The notes under the pieces: generated by a model | Told to the model about the DNA's origin: nothing | Seen by the model: only the letters and a program-made list of their open reading frames with translations | Database searches by the model: none | Part shown: positions 18,159 through 27,849 of the stretch, in pieces | Layout of the letters: the number at the start of each line of letters is the position of its first letter | Position numbering within the stretch: position 1 is the first letter of the stretch | Position numbers and translations under genes: made by a program | From: Gammaproteobacteria bacterium | Lineage (GTDB): Bacteria > Pseudomonadota > Gammaproteobacteria > Pseudomonadales > Pseudohongiellaceae | NCBI GenBank assembly: GCA_002706685.1 | Contig: PALV01000010.1 | Span: forward strand, 186,001-250,000 | Reading direction: 5' to 3' | DNA: 64,000 nt

Positions 18159-19513
18159 CGCCCGCCCAGATACGGGCTCAGGCCGCCACAATTCTGGCGA
18201 GCCTGGTAAAACAGCAGGGCTCTTTGGCCAGCCTGTTGCCTAAACCGGGTGAGGGGACAGAATCAGCAGATGGTCAGGCATTGCTCAGGGAGTTGTGTTT
18301 CGGTACCTGCCGCTGGTTCTTCCAGTTGGAGAGCCAATTGTCTGGCCTGCTCGACAAACCTATACGACGCAAAGACGCAGACGTTCACTGCCTGTTGCTG
18401 ATCGGCCTGTATCAACTGCAGCACCTGCGGCTGCCGGATTATGCTGCCATCAATGAGACCGTCAATGCCGCTGTTACCCTGAAGAAAGTCTGGGCCAAAC
18501 GCTTGATCAACGGGGTTTTGAGACAGTGGCAGCGCCAGCAGCAAAAGACTGACGATACCGGCTTGCTGCTTGATGATGCGGCAGCAATTGCTGACTCCTA
18601 TCCAGTCTGGCTGCGCTCGGCCATCACCCAGGCCTGGCCTGACAGACTTGATGATGTGCTGAAGCAGGGCAATGTGCATCCGCCGATGACCCTCCGGGTC
18701 AATCTCTCCAAAATTTCCCGTGATGAATATCTTGATAAGCTGGCAGGGCAGAGCATAAATGCTTCAGCGGGCAAGCTTTCCGACAGCGCGATCTATCTGG
18801 AAAAAGCGCTGTCTGTGCATGCGCTCCCTGGTTTCGCAGAAGGGTGGGTCAGCGTTCAGGATGAAGCATCGCAATTGATCCCTGCATTGCTGGCACCACA
18901 ACCGGGCGATCATCTGCTTGATGCCTGCGCTGCACCCGGCGGCAAGACAGCGCACCTGCTGGAATCACAGCCGGAGTTGGCATCATTGCTGGCACTGGAC
19001 AGTGACAGTCGCCGGCTGCAGCGTGTCCACCAGAATCTGCAGCGCCTTCAGCTGCACGAGGCACCGGTCACAGTTGTTTGCGCAGATGCAGGCCAGCCAG
19101 ACTCATGGTGGAGTGGTGATCAATTTGACCGGATTCTGCTCGATGCTCCATGTTCAGCAACAGGAGTCATCCGCCGTCAGCCCGACATTAAGGTTTTGCG
19201 TAAATCAGAGCATTTAGGTCCGTTGCTGAATCTTCAGGCCCGGCTTCTTGACGCCATGTGGCTGTGTCTTGCGCCGGGTGGTTTGATGCTTTACACAACC
19301 TGCTCAATTCTTCCGGCAGAAAACGCTCAACAGCTTGAGTCCTTTTTGGAACGCACCCCTGACGCCGAATGTCTGCCCCTGTTGACAGAACATTCCGGGG
19401 AGCCTTGGGCAGCTGATTGTGAAACCCCGGGACGCCGGTTTGGTCGACAGCTGTTGCCGAGCGATGGTGGGCCCGACGGTTTTTATTATGCATTGCTGAA
19501 AAAACAACAATAA
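18155..19513 (+). CDS. rsmB: 16S rRNA m5C967 methyltransferase
   Basis: SAM-dependent methyltransferase acting on C967 of 16S rRNA. The 452 residues contain an N-terminal NusB-like RNA-binding domain (about 1-140) and a C-terminal Rossmann methyltransferase with DACAAPGGKTAHLLE (about 256-270, SAM motif), LDAPCSATGVIRRQPDI (about 328-344, conserved Cys) and TTCSILPAEN (catalytic Cys, about 385-394). The GTG start overlaps the fmt TGA (GTGA). rsmB is typically coupled to fmt and followed by trkA in Gammaproteobacteria, as here. Confidence 0.96.
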   Translation: MTPAQIRAQAATILASLVKQQGSLASLLPKPGEGTESADGQALLRELCFGTCRWFFQLESQLSGLLDKPIRRKDADVHCLLLIGLYQLQHLRLPDYAAINETVNAAVTLKKVWAKRLINGVLRQWQRQQQKTDDTGLLLDDAAAIADSYPVWLRSAITQAWPDRLDDVLKQGNVHPPMTLRVNLSKISRDEYLDKLAGQSINASAGKLSDSAIYLEKALSVHALPGFAEGWVSVQDEASQLIPALLAPQPGDHLLDACAAPGGKTAHLLESQPELASLLALDSDSRRLQRVHQNLQRLQLHEAPVTVVCADAGQPDSWWSGDQFDRILLDAPCSATGVIRRQPDIKVLRKSEHLGPLLNLQARLLDAMWLCLAPGGLMLYTTCSILPAENAQQLESFLERTPDAECLPLLTEHSGEPWAADCETPGRRFGRQLLPSDGGPDGFYYALLKKQQ

Positions 19514-19537
19514 TGCATTGAAAAGATGCCTAATGGC

Positions 19538-19566
19538 TTGTATCTGGTTGGTACCCGCCGGATAAT
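19538..19566 (+). promoter_or_regulatory. Candidate promoter of trkA-trkH
   Basis: TTGTAT (19538-19543) and GATAAT (19561-19566) are separated by 17 bp in the 115-bp gap after rsmB, about 60 bp upstream of the trkA ATG. Confidence 0.45.
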
Positions 19567-19628
19567 TTGACGGCAGCGGCACCATCCGGACGCATAAGAA
19601 GGATCAAGGCGCAGGAGCCTGCTTTTAC

Positions 19629-21002
19629 ATGAAAATAATTATTCTGGGCTGCAATGCGGTCAGTGCCTCACTGGCTGAAAACCTGGCAAGCGAAAATACC
19701 GATATCACCCTGGTTGACCCGGATGCAGAAGCCCTGCGGGAACTCAAGGACAGACTCGACATCGGTATCGCACAGGGCTGGCCATCGCACCCTGATGTGT
19801 TGCGGGCCGCCGGCGCCGACGACGCCGACATGATCATCGCCGTGACAGAAAACGATGAGATCAATATGGTCGCCTGCCAGATTGCGTTTTCTGTTTTTAA
19901 AACCCCCAAAAAGATCTGTCGCCTGCGCTCGGCGTCATATATTGCCCAGGATGACCTGTTCCGTCCTGATGCCATACCCCTCGATGTTGTCATCAGTCCG
20001 GAATTGCTGGTTTCGAACTATATCCGCCGCCTGATTGAGCTGCCCGGCTCGCTGCAGGTTCTCGATTTTGCTGATGGCAATGCCCAGCTGGTGGCTGTTC
20101 GTGCCTACTACGGCGGGCCGCTGGTCGGTCAGGAGATCCGCTTTCTGCGAGAGCACATGCCCAATGTGGATGCTCGCGTGGCGGCTATTTTCCGCCGCAA
20201 CCGCGCCATTACCCCTGAAGGTTCTACCGTCATCGAAGCCGACGACGAAGTCTTTTTTATCGCGGCTCCCAAAAACATTAAAGCGGTCATCAGCGAACTG
20301 CGCCGTATGGATCGACCTTACAAACGCTTGATCATCGCTGGCGGCGGCAACATTGGCGCGCGCCTGGCCTCAGCGCTGGAAGAGCGTTACCAGGTTAAAG
20401 TGATTGAGCACAATCCGGATCGCTGCGCCTATCTGTCCGAGTTTCTTAATAGGGCTGTCGTCCTGAATGGTATTTCCTCTGACAAAAAGCTGTTACAGGA
20501 AGAGGGCATCGCGGATACCGATGTTTTCCTGGCCCTTACCAATGACGATGAGGCAAATATCATGTCGTCGTTGCTGGCGAAACGCCTCGGGGCGCGCAAG
20601 GTCATGTGTCTTATCAGCAACCCGGCTTATGTGGACCTGGTGCAGGGCGGTGAAATCGACATTGCAATTTCACCTCAGCAGGCATCGATTGGCAGTCTGC
20701 TGACTCATATTCGCAAAGGTGACATTGTTAATGTGCATTCACTACGACGGGGCGCCGCAGAGGCGCTGGAGGCAATCGCGCACGGTGACAGCCAGTCGTC
20801 TAAAGTGGTGGGTCGTGCTATTGAAGATATCGATCTGCCGCAGGGCACGACCATAGGTGCTATCGTTCGGGACGAAGAGGTACTGATTGCCCATGACGAT
20901 ATTGTGATCGAGCCAGAAGACCACGTCATTTTGTTCCTCACCGACAAGAAACGCATTCCTGAAGTAGAGCGCCTGTTTGCTGTTGGATTCGCCTTTTTCT
21001 GA
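19629..21002 (+). CDS. trkA: Trk potassium uptake regulatory subunit TrkA
   Basis: Peripheral cytoplasmic NAD-binding subunit that gates TrkH. The 457 residues match TrkA size (458 in E. coli) and form two RCK repeats, each with a nucleotide-binding start: [20 protein letters not shown] at residues 1-20 and [19 protein letters not shown] at about 234-252. Each is followed by a TrkA_C domain. Note the first motif reads GCNAVS rather than the usual GAGQVG-type glycine-rich loop, so the first NAD site may be altered. trkH follows after 20 bp. Confidence 0.96.
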   Translation: MKIIILGCNAVSASLAENLASENTDITLVDPDAEALRELKDRLDIGIAQGWPSHPDVLRAAGADDADMIIAVTENDEINMVACQIAFSVFKTPKKICRLRSASYIAQDDLFRPDAIPLDVVISPELLVSNYIRRLIELPGSLQVLDFADGNAQLVAVRAYYGGPLVGQEIRFLREHMPNVDARVAAIFRRNRAITPEGSTVIEADDEVFFIAAPKNIKAVISELRRMDRPYKRLIIAGGGNIGARLASALEERYQVKVIEHNPDRCAYLSEFLNRAVVLNGISSDKKLLQEEGIADTDVFLALTNDDEANIMSSLLAKRLGARKVMCLISNPAYVDLVQGGEIDIAISPQQASIGSLLTHIRKGDIVNVHSLRRGAAEALEAIAHGDSQSSKVVGRAIEDIDLPQGTTIGAIVRDEEVLIAHDDIVIEPEDHVILFLTDKKRIPEVERLFAVGFAFF

Positions 21003-21022
21003 TCTGGAGTTAAGCACTTACT

Positions 21023-22474
21023 ATGCATTTTGCCGTTGTCGCCCGCATACTTGGTGTTTTGCTGATGCTTTTCAGCATGCTGGCCAATCTGCCTTCCATT
21101 CTGGTTTCTTTCCTGTATGGGGACGGCGAAGTGAGCTCGTTCTGGACCTCCGCCATGATCACCTTTGCGACCGGCTTCATTCTCTGGCTGGTGACGCTTC
21201 GCTCCAAGAAAGAGCTACGCACACGTGATGGATTCCTGGTAGTGACGCTTTTCTGGACAGTATTGAGCACATTCGGCGCATTACCCTTCCTTTTCTCGCT
21301 GGATGTCCGACTTTCAGTGACAGACGCGATTTTCGAATCTTTTTCAGGGCTGACGACCACAGGTGCAACGGTCATTACCGGGCTTGATGTGCTTCCCAAG
21401 TCCATTCTGTTTTACCGGGCCCAGCTTCAGTGGCTGGGCGGTATGGGTATCGTTGCCCTCGCGGTTGCCGTGCTGCCCATGCTGGGTATCGGTGGTATGC
21501 AGCTGTACCGGGCAGAAAGCCCGGGGCCCGTGAAAAACGACAACCTGGTTCCCCGCCTGGCGGAAACTGCCAAGGCACTCTGGTACATCTATCTTGGATT
21601 GACTGTGTCTTGCGCGCTTGCTTACTGGGCGGCCGGTATGAATCTGTTCGACGCTATCTGTCACAGCTTCACAACCGTTGCGATTGGTGGCTTCTCCAAC
21701 TATGACGCCAGTATCGGGTATTTTGACAGCAATATCGTGAATCTTATCGCCGTCGCATTCATGTTCCTGGCGGGTATAAACTTCGCATTGCACTTCACCG
21801 CCTGGCAGCGGCGCAGCCTGATCCAATATGTTCGCGACCCGGAGACGAAGTTCTATGCGGCGGTCCTGGCTGGGATTGCCTTGTTCACGATCATTGTTTT
21901 GTACGCCACAGAAACATACGACATACAGAACTCGTTTATCCACGGGCTGTTTCAGACAGTTTCAATCGCGACCACAACGGGTTATACAACAGCTGACTTC
22001 AACGCCTGGCCATATGCATTACCGTATTTGCTGATTTACGCCTCCATCATCGGCGCCTGCGCAGGTTCCACCGGCGGCGGTATGAAGGTAATCCGGATAC
22101 TGCTGATCTTTAAGCAGGGTATTCGTGAGGTGAAACGGCTGATTCACCCTAACGCCATTATTTCCGTCAAACTTGGCCGTCGAATGGTTCCCGATCGGGT
22201 AATTGAATCAGTCTGGGGATTCTTCGCCGTCTATGTGATGGTCTATATGGCGCTGCTCATCATGCTGCTTGCCATGGGCATGGAGGTATTGACCGCATTC
22301 AGCGCAGTAGGTGCCAGTCTCAACAATCTGGGCCCTGGTCTGGAGGGCGTTGCGGCCAACTACGCCAACATATCCGATCCTGCCAAATGGGTGCTTTGTC
22401 TGGCCATGCTGCTGGGACGTCTAGAGATCTTCACGCTGCTGGTGCTGTTCCTGCCAATGTTCTGGCGACGCTGA
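21023..22474 (+). CDS. trkH: Trk potassium uptake channel subunit TrkH
   Basis: K+-conducting inner-membrane subunit partnered by TrkA. The 483 residues equal the E. coli length. Four membrane-pore-membrane repeats are suggested by the selectivity-filter segments SGLTTTGATVI (about 113-123), FTTVAIGGFS (about 218-227), IATTTGYTTADF (about 317-328) and the last, less conserved, GASLNNLGPGLEG (about 431-443). SAM: no other domain. It ends 34 bp before the convergent acyltransferase gene; no clear terminator hairpin was found there. Confidence 0.96.
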   Translation: MHFAVVARILGVLLMLFSMLANLPSILVSFLYGDGEVSSFWTSAMITFATGFILWLVTLRSKKELRTRDGFLVVTLFWTVLSTFGALPFLFSLDVRLSVTDAIFESFSGLTTTGATVITGLDVLPKSILFYRAQLQWLGGMGIVALAVAVLPMLGIGGMQLYRAESPGPVKNDNLVPRLAETAKALWYIYLGLTVSCALAYWAAGMNLFDAICHSFTTVAIGGFSNYDASIGYFDSNIVNLIAVAFMFLAGINFALHFTAWQRRSLIQYVRDPETKFYAAVLAGIALFTIIVLYATETYDIQNSFIHGLFQTVSIATTTGYTTADFNAWPYALPYLLIYASIIGACAGSTGGGMKVIRILLIFKQGIREVKRLIHPNAIISVKLGRRMVPDRVIESVWGFFAVYVMVYMALLIMLLAMGMEVLTAFSAVGASLNNLGPGLEGVAANYANISDPAKWVLCLAMLLGRLEIFTLLVLFLPMFWRR

Positions 22475-22508
22475 CACCAGGACGACCAACCGCGCGCCAT
22501 CATCGACC

Positions 22509-23330
22509 CTAATAAAATCGCTCGCTGTCGTCGTCCGGTCGCTTGCGATAACGTTTGTAGCTCCACTGGTATTGGCTGGGCAAAGCACGAATGCAACGCT
22601 CTACTGAGCGATTCATGGCTGCCGTCGCAGAAGCCGAATCTGCCTCATAAATCCCATCATCGGCCGGTTCAAATACTACGTGATAGCCACGACCGCCGGA
22701 CAGCCTTTCCGCATAAGCAAAAATTACCTGTGAACCGGTTCGGCTGGCAAGTTTAGGGACCAGCGTCATGGTGTAGGCCTGAATGCCGAACAACGGGGCA
22801 AAAACACCCCCCTCATTTTTGGGTTGCTGGTCGGGCAGAATACCCGTGGCACCGCCCTGCAACAAAGCTTTATTGAGACGCACGACACCCTGACGGTCGG
22901 TTGCGACCAGCTCGGCGCCGGCTTTGGCTCTTGAACCAGCGACAAGCGCGTTAAGTCCCTTTATTTTTGGTGGTTTGTACAGTGTCGTAAGAGGACCTAG
23001 TGTGGAAACGTAAAGTCCCAATGCCTCCCAGCTGCCCAGATGTGGTGACGCGTAGATGATGCCCTTACCGCTGGCCTGGGCTTTTTCGACATGCTCCATC
23101 CCGTCAACGCTGACAATCATGCGCAAGACGTGATCAATGGACCGGCACCACATATGGCCGAGCTCAAGACCTGTCTTTATCGTTTCCTTGATGCTCTCTC
23201 TGGCGAGTTTTTTCGTTTGTTCAGCGCTCAGCTCGGGGAATACCCGCTGCAGATTGATCAGCGTGACACGACGGGTTTCTGTCGGCAGCATATACACGAT
23301 TGTACCAATGGCATTACCAATCATGTGCAA
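22509..23330 (-). CDS. LpxL/HtrB-family lipid A-type acyltransferase
   Basis: Inner-membrane acyltransferase of the lysophospholipid/lipid A (LPLAT) family, which adds secondary acyl chains to lipid A. Visible motifs are SPHLGSWEALG (about 94-104; HX4E-type, here H-L-G-S-W-E), GILPDQQPKNEGGVFAPLFG (about 166-185), and a long C-terminal RYRKRPD helix typical of the family. The first ATG or TTG (23324, 23330) leaves out the N-terminal membrane helix, but the frame stays open upstream to the TAA at 23442-23444 and encodes a family-like segment (AIIKFALNILAWLPLPALH). The true start is therefore probably a non-standard codon, either CTG at 23390 or ATC at 23399, the latter 7 nt after GGAGAG. Confidence 0.88.
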   Translation of the reverse strand: MHMIGNAIGTIVYMLPTETRRVTLINLQRVFPELSAEQTKKLARESIKETIKTGLELGHMWCRSIDHVLRMIVSVDGMEHVEKAQASGKGIIYASPHLGSWEALGLYVSTLGPLTTLYKPPKIKGLNALVAGSRAKAGAELVATDRQGVVRLNKALLQGGATGILPDQQPKNEGGVFAPLFGIQAYTMTLVPKLASRTGSQVIFAYAERLSGGRGYHVVFEPADDGIYEADSASATAAMNRSVERCIRALPSQYQWSYKRYRKRPDDDSERFY

Positions 23331-23514
23331 GGCTGGCAGTGGGAGCCACGCCAGTATGTTCAGGGCGAATTTGATAATCGCAGTCTTCAGGGTGTCGATG
23401 GGAGTGCTCTCCAGAGCTTGTTCAGAGTTAAAACCATCATTTTAGCGCAGTGGATATTAACTGCCTAATCCCGCATAATTGCGCCTTTTCAACCGTTTTG
23501 CATTGGGGTGAGAC

Positions 23515-24438
23515 TTGTCTGACGTTACAACCTTCCAGGGCCTGATTCTGGCGCTTCAGGACTTCTGGGCGAAGCAGGGCTGTGTGGTGTTACAGCCGCT
23601 GGACCTCGAAGTGGGTGCGGGCACCTTCCATCCGGCTACGTTTTTGCGAGCGATCGGCCCGGAAAGCTGGCGTACGGCTTACGTTCAGCCCAGCCGCCGC
23701 CCGACGGATGGTCGTTATGGTGAGAACCCGAACCGTTTGCAGCACTACTACCAGTTTCAGGTGATTCTGAAGCCATCGCCGCCCGATATCCAGGATCTGT
23801 ACATTGCCTCTTTGAAACATCTCGGCATTGATCCACAGGTTCACGATATACGCTTTGTAGAAGACAACTGGGAGTCGCCAACGCTGGGTGCCTGGGGTCT
23901 GGGCTGGGAAGTCTGGCTGAACGGCATGGAAGTGACACAGTTTACCTATTTCCAGCAGGTCGGTGGCCTGGAGTGTTTCCCGGTCAGTGGCGAGATTACC
24001 TACGGGCTTGAGCGAATCGCTATGTATCTGCAGGGTGTGGACAGCCTCTATGACCTGGTCTGGACGCGTGGGCCGGAAGGTGATGTGACTTACGGTGACG
24101 TGTTCCATCAGAATGAAGTTGAAATGTCCGCGTATAACTTCGAACACGCGAATGTTGATGCATTGTTCCGCAACTTTGATGAGTGCGAAGCTGCGTGTAG
24201 CTCACTGATTGAGAAAGGCCTGGCTCTGCCTGCTTATGAGCAGGTGTTGAAAGCCTCGCATTATTTCAACCTGCTTGATGCCAGACAGGCTATTTCGGTA
24301 ACCGAGCGTCAGCGCTTTATTCTGCGGGTCCGTACCCTGTCTCGTCAGGTTGCAGAGGCGTATTACGAAAGCCGTCGCAAACTTGGGTTCCCGCTGGCGC
24401 CAGAAGCGCTGCGGCAGGCCGCGTTAAACACCCAGTAA
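23515..24438 (+). CDS. glyQ: Glycyl-tRNA synthetase alpha subunit
   Basis: Catalytic subunit of the bacterial alpha2beta2 GlyRS. The 307 residues (E. coli 303) include [18 protein letters not shown] (about 5-22), [18 protein letters not shown], the [13 protein letters not shown] motif and [23 protein letters not shown]. The start is TTG at 23515, with GGGGTGAG just upstream; the next in-frame ATG would cut into the catalytic domain. Followed by glyS. Confidence 0.97.
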   Translation: MSDVTTFQGLILALQDFWAKQGCVVLQPLDLEVGAGTFHPATFLRAIGPESWRTAYVQPSRRPTDGRYGENPNRLQHYYQFQVILKPSPPDIQDLYIASLKHLGIDPQVHDIRFVEDNWESPTLGAWGLGWEVWLNGMEVTQFTYFQQVGGLECFPVSGEITYGLERIAMYLQGVDSLYDLVWTRGPEGDVTYGDVFHQNEVEMSAYNFEHANVDALFRNFDECEAACSSLIEKGLALPAYEQVLKASHYFNLLDARQAISVTERQRFILRVRTLSRQVAEAYYESRRKLGFPLAPEALRQAALNTQ

Positions 24439-24462
24439 TTTACCCAACCGATTGCAGCTATC

Positions 24463-26541
24463 ATGACCGAAAAACATTTTTTAGTAGAAGTAGGGTGTGC
24501 CGAGCTTCCGCCGAAGGCGCTCAAAGGACTTTCCGATGCTTTCACAAGCGGCGTTGAAACGGGCCTCTCCGCAGCCGGCTTGAGCTTCACAAAAGTTGTG
24601 CCGTTTGTCAGTCCGCGCCGACTTGCCGTTCGCGTCGAAAATCTTGCCACCCGACAGAACGACGTGGCGCTGGAAAAGTTCGGACCAGCGGTCAAGGCAG
24701 CTTTTGACAAGGACGGGAACCCCACGCCAGCAGCGCAGGGTTTTGCCAGAGGCTGCGGTGTCAGCGTGGCAGATCTGGATCGGGACACCCGCGATGGCGT
24801 GGAAAAGCTGGTGTATCGCGCCACCCAGAAAGGTGCCGACACTGCCACACTGTTACCGGGCATCGTCCAGCAGTCCCTGGCCAAGCTGCCAATACCACGG
24901 AAAATGCGCTGGGGCAGTACACGTGACGAATTCGTCCGGCCGGTATACTGGCTGGTTATGCTGTTTGGTGATGATGTGGTCAAGACCGAGTTGTTCGGCA
25001 TCAGCAGCGATCGTGTCACCTATGGTCATCGTTTCCATTGTCCGCAGGCAATCACGCTGACTTCTGCCGAAAGCTATGAACAGCAATTGCTGAAACCCGG
25101 CCATGTCATCGCTGACTATGCGCAGCGACGTCAGACTGTGGAGTCGTTGATTTCTGAACAGGGTAAAGCGCTTGACGCGCAGGTCATCATCGACGCAGAT
25201 CTGTTGGATGAAGTAACCAGCATGGTGGAGTGGCCCGTTGCGCTGACCGGCAAGTTTGACGAGCACTTCCTGTCAGTTCCGCCTGAAGCATTGATCTCGT
25301 CGATGAAGAATCACCAGAAGACCTTTTACGTGCTGGATAAGCAGGGCAGAATGCTGCCTTATTTTGTAGCCGTAGCCAACCTGCACAGCAAAGACCCCGC
25401 GCAAGTTATCGCCGGCAATGAGCGTGTTATCCGACCCCGCCTGGCAGACGCCGCGTTTTTCTACGAAACCGATCGCAAACAGCCGCTGGCATCGCGCCTG
25501 CCGCAGCTCGGCAATATCGTGTTTCAGCAGCAGCTTGGCACAGTTGAACAGAAGTCTCGTCGTGTCGCTGAACTGGCAGTGGCCATCTCCCGTGAGCTCG
25601 GGATCGAGTCAGATTCATGTGAGCGCGCCGCGCTGCTGGCCAAGTGCGACCTGCTGACCAACATGGTCGGCGAGTTTCCGGAGTTGCAGGGAACCATGGG
25701 CTACTATTACGCCCTGCACGATGGGGAACCTGAGTCTGTAGCCCTGGCGATCACTGAACAGTATCAACCCAGATTCTCGGGCGATGCTGTTCCATCGAGC
25801 GAGACGGGCGCCATATTGGCGGTCGCAGAGAAGCTCGACACTATATGTGGTCTGTTTGTCATTGGACAGCCACCCACTGGATCCAAGGATCCTTTTGCAC
25901 TCCGTCGAGCCGCATTGGGAGCGCTGCGCATACTGGTGGAAAAATCCCTCGACCTGAATCTGGCGCAAGCGATCAAGCAATCACTTGCCAGTTACGAGGC
26001 GCAGGGTGTAAGCGTTGACGGTGAAACCGGCAGCCAGGTATTTGAGTTTATGCTGGAGCGGTTCCGCGCCTGGTATCTCGGCGAAGGCGTATCGACAGAA
26101 GTCTTCCAGGCCGTGATGGAGTTGAAGCCCGAGAGACCGTTGGACTTTGCGATGCGAGTAAATGCGGTTCAACGGTTTTCGCAACTGCCTGAAAGCGCTG
26201 CACTGGCAGCGGCCAACAAGCGTGTCTCCAATATTCTGCAGAAAGAAAATCAGCAGCACACGGTTGTCGACCAGGCTCTCCTGTCAGAAGCCGCAGAAAA
26301 GGATCTGGCAAATGCAGTTGCGGAGATGCGAAGCGTAGTCGATCCACTCTTCGGGAAGCGAGAATACACGCAGGGTCTTGAAAAGCTCGCAGCCATGCGA
26401 CCTGTGGTAGACGCATTTTTTGATCAGGTGCTTGTGATGGCTGACGATGATGCAGTTCGCCAGAACAGGCTTGCTTTACTGTCTGAACTCCGCGCCCTGT
26501 TTTTGAAGGTGGCGGATATCTCCAGCCTGCATCGAAGCTGA
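24463..26541 (+). CDS. glyS: Glycyl-tRNA synthetase beta subunit
   Basis: Binds tRNA-Gly and is required with GlyQ for aminoacylation. The 692 residues match the family (689 in E. coli). Conserved parts include FLVEVGCAELPPKAL at the N-terminus, FVRPVYWLVML, MKNHQKTFYV (about 281-290), RLADAAFFYETDRKQPL (about 324-340) and the C-terminal anticodon-binding DALR-like region. Begins 24 bp after glyQ and is followed by gmhB 6 bp later, so the four genes glyQ-glyS-gmhB-plsC form an operon. Confidence 0.97.
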   Translation: MTEKHFLVEVGCAELPPKALKGLSDAFTSGVETGLSAAGLSFTKVVPFVSPRRLAVRVENLATRQNDVALEKFGPAVKAAFDKDGNPTPAAQGFARGCGVSVADLDRDTRDGVEKLVYRATQKGADTATLLPGIVQQSLAKLPIPRKMRWGSTRDEFVRPVYWLVMLFGDDVVKTELFGISSDRVTYGHRFHCPQAITLTSAESYEQQLLKPGHVIADYAQRRQTVESLISEQGKALDAQVIIDADLLDEVTSMVEWPVALTGKFDEHFLSVPPEALISSMKNHQKTFYVLDKQGRMLPYFVAVANLHSKDPAQVIAGNERVIRPRLADAAFFYETDRKQPLASRLPQLGNIVFQQQLGTVEQKSRRVAELAVAISRELGIESDSCERAALLAKCDLLTNMVGEFPELQGTMGYYYALHDGEPESVALAITEQYQPRFSGDAVPSSETGAILAVAEKLDTICGLFVIGQPPTGSKDPFALRRAALGALRILVEKSLDLNLAQAIKQSLASYEAQGVSVDGETGSQVFEFMLERFRAWYLGEGVSTEVFQAVMELKPERPLDFAMRVNAVQRFSQLPESAALAAANKRVSNILQKENQQHTVVDQALLSEAAEKDLANAVAEMRSVVDPLFGKREYTQGLEKLAAMRPVVDAFFDQVLVMADDDAVRQNRLALLSELRALFLKVADISSLHRS

Positions 26542-26547
26542 CAGTCC

Positions 26548-27102
26548 ATGACCCCCGGGGGAGCCAGACTGATAATCCTCGACAGAGATGGTGTCATCAA
26601 CGAGGACTCAGATGCTTTTATCAAGTCGGTTGCAGAGTGTGTGCCTGTTGCAGGCAGCATTGACGCGATTGCCAGACTGAGCAAGGCTGGATACACCGTT
26701 GCAGTTGCCACTAATCAGTCTGGCATTGCCCGGGGCCTGCTGTCGGAAACCACGCTGTCACAAATTCATGGTTATTTATCAGGGTTGGTTGAAAAGGCAG
26801 GCGGACATATCGCGGGTTTTTTTTATTGTCCGCATGGACCTGATACCAATTGTAGCTGCCGAAAACCAAGGCCTGGCCTGTTGTATCAGATTCGAGATAA
26901 ATACGGCAGCGAGATCTGTGGCGTTCCGGTCGTTGGCGACAGCCTGAGAGATCTTCAGGCGGCAAAGACAGCTGGTTGCACACCTGTTCTGGTTCGCAGC
27001 GGAAAAGGTGAACAGACATTGGCAACGGGTTTGCCGCCTGAACTTGCTGACAGTCCCCAGTTTGCCAACCTGGCCGCGTTTGTTGACGATCTATTAAATT
27101 AA
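26548..27102 (+). CDS. gmhB: D-glycero-beta-D-manno-heptose 1,7-bisphosphate 7-phosphatase
   Basis: HAD-family phosphatase in ADP-heptose synthesis for the LPS core. In 184 residues it has the HAD nucleophile motif ILDRDGVIN (about 9-17), TNQSGIARG (about 53-61), the structural zinc loop with CPHGPDTNCSCRKPRPG (about 91-107), and VVGDSLRDLQAA. It is encoded between glyS and plsC, its usual position in Pseudomonas-like genomes. Confidence 0.95.
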   Translation: MTPGGARLIILDRDGVINEDSDAFIKSVAECVPVAGSIDAIARLSKAGYTVAVATNQSGIARGLLSETTLSQIHGYLSGLVEKAGGHIAGFFYCPHGPDTNCSCRKPRPGLLYQIRDKYGSEICGVPVVGDSLRDLQAAKTAGCTPVLVRSGKGEQTLATGLPPELADSPQFANLAAFVDDLLN

Positions 27103-27128
27103 CTGCCACAGGAAGTTGGCCTGCCGAT

Positions 27129-27845
27129 ATGTTTATGAAGTTCAGATCCTCACTGTTTTTCCTCGGCTATGCGACACTGACTTTTATAATCTCGTCTCTG
27201 GTCATTTTGCTGTTCTGGATTCTGCCGCCAAAGCGTCGCTTCTATCTTTACGCCCTCTGGTGTCGACTGGTCCTGGTCTGGCTGAGACTCAGCTGTGGTA
27301 TTAGCTATAACATCAGGGGCCTGGAACACATACCCGACCACCCGGTCGTAGTACAAAGTAATCACCAGAGTACCTGGGAGACGATCTTCCTTTATCAGTT
27401 GTTCACGCCAGTTTGTCCCATCCTGAAGAAGGAGCTACTGGATATACCATTCTGGGGATGGGCGCTACGGCTTCAGCAACCTATTGCGATTGACCGCAGC
27501 AAACCACGAGAGGCTGGCAAGTCCTTACTATTGCAGGGAGCTGCACGGATAAAGGATGGATTGTCGATTTTGGTGTTTCCTGAAGGGACCCGAGCACGCA
27601 CTGGCGCACTTGGAAAATTCTCCAGAGGCGGAGCGCAGTTGGCGGTTGCGACCGGCACGCCCATCATTCCTGTACTGCACAATGCGGGTTACTGCTGGCC
27701 AGCTGGCACGACACTCAAGAAGCCTGGCTGTATTGAGGTGCTGATAGGACCGCCTATTGCAGTGGATGGCAAAACGGCAAAAGAAGTAGCAGCCGAATTT
27801 GATTTGTGGATGAACACAAACAAATCGGCCGTTGGGCTTGCTTGA
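27129..27845 (+). CDS. plsC: 1-acyl-sn-glycerol-3-phosphate acyltransferase
   Basis: Forms phosphatidic acid in the inner membrane. The 238 residues have one or two N-terminal hydrophobic spans (about 8-32 and 44-58), the catalytic NHQSTWE (NHX4D/E-type, about 78-84), FPEGTRAR (about 147-154) and the substrate-binding GAQLAVATGTPIIPV. The last gene of the glyQS-gmhB-plsC operon. It converges with the RND pump gene, the two stops being only 5 bp apart; in related genomes gyrB usually follows, so the efflux island begins here. Confidence 0.94.
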   Translation: MFMKFRSSLFFLGYATLTFIISSLVILLFWILPPKRRFYLYALWCRLVLVWLRLSCGISYNIRGLEHIPDHPVVVQSNHQSTWETIFLYQLFTPVCPILKKELLDIPFWGWALRLQQPIAIDRSKPREAGKSLLLQGAARIKDGLSILVFPEGTRARTGALGKFSRGGAQLAVATGTPIIPVLHNAGYCWPAGTTLKKPGCIEVLIGPPIAVDGKTAKEVAAEFDLWMNTNKSAVGLA

Positions 27846-27849
27846 AGCC

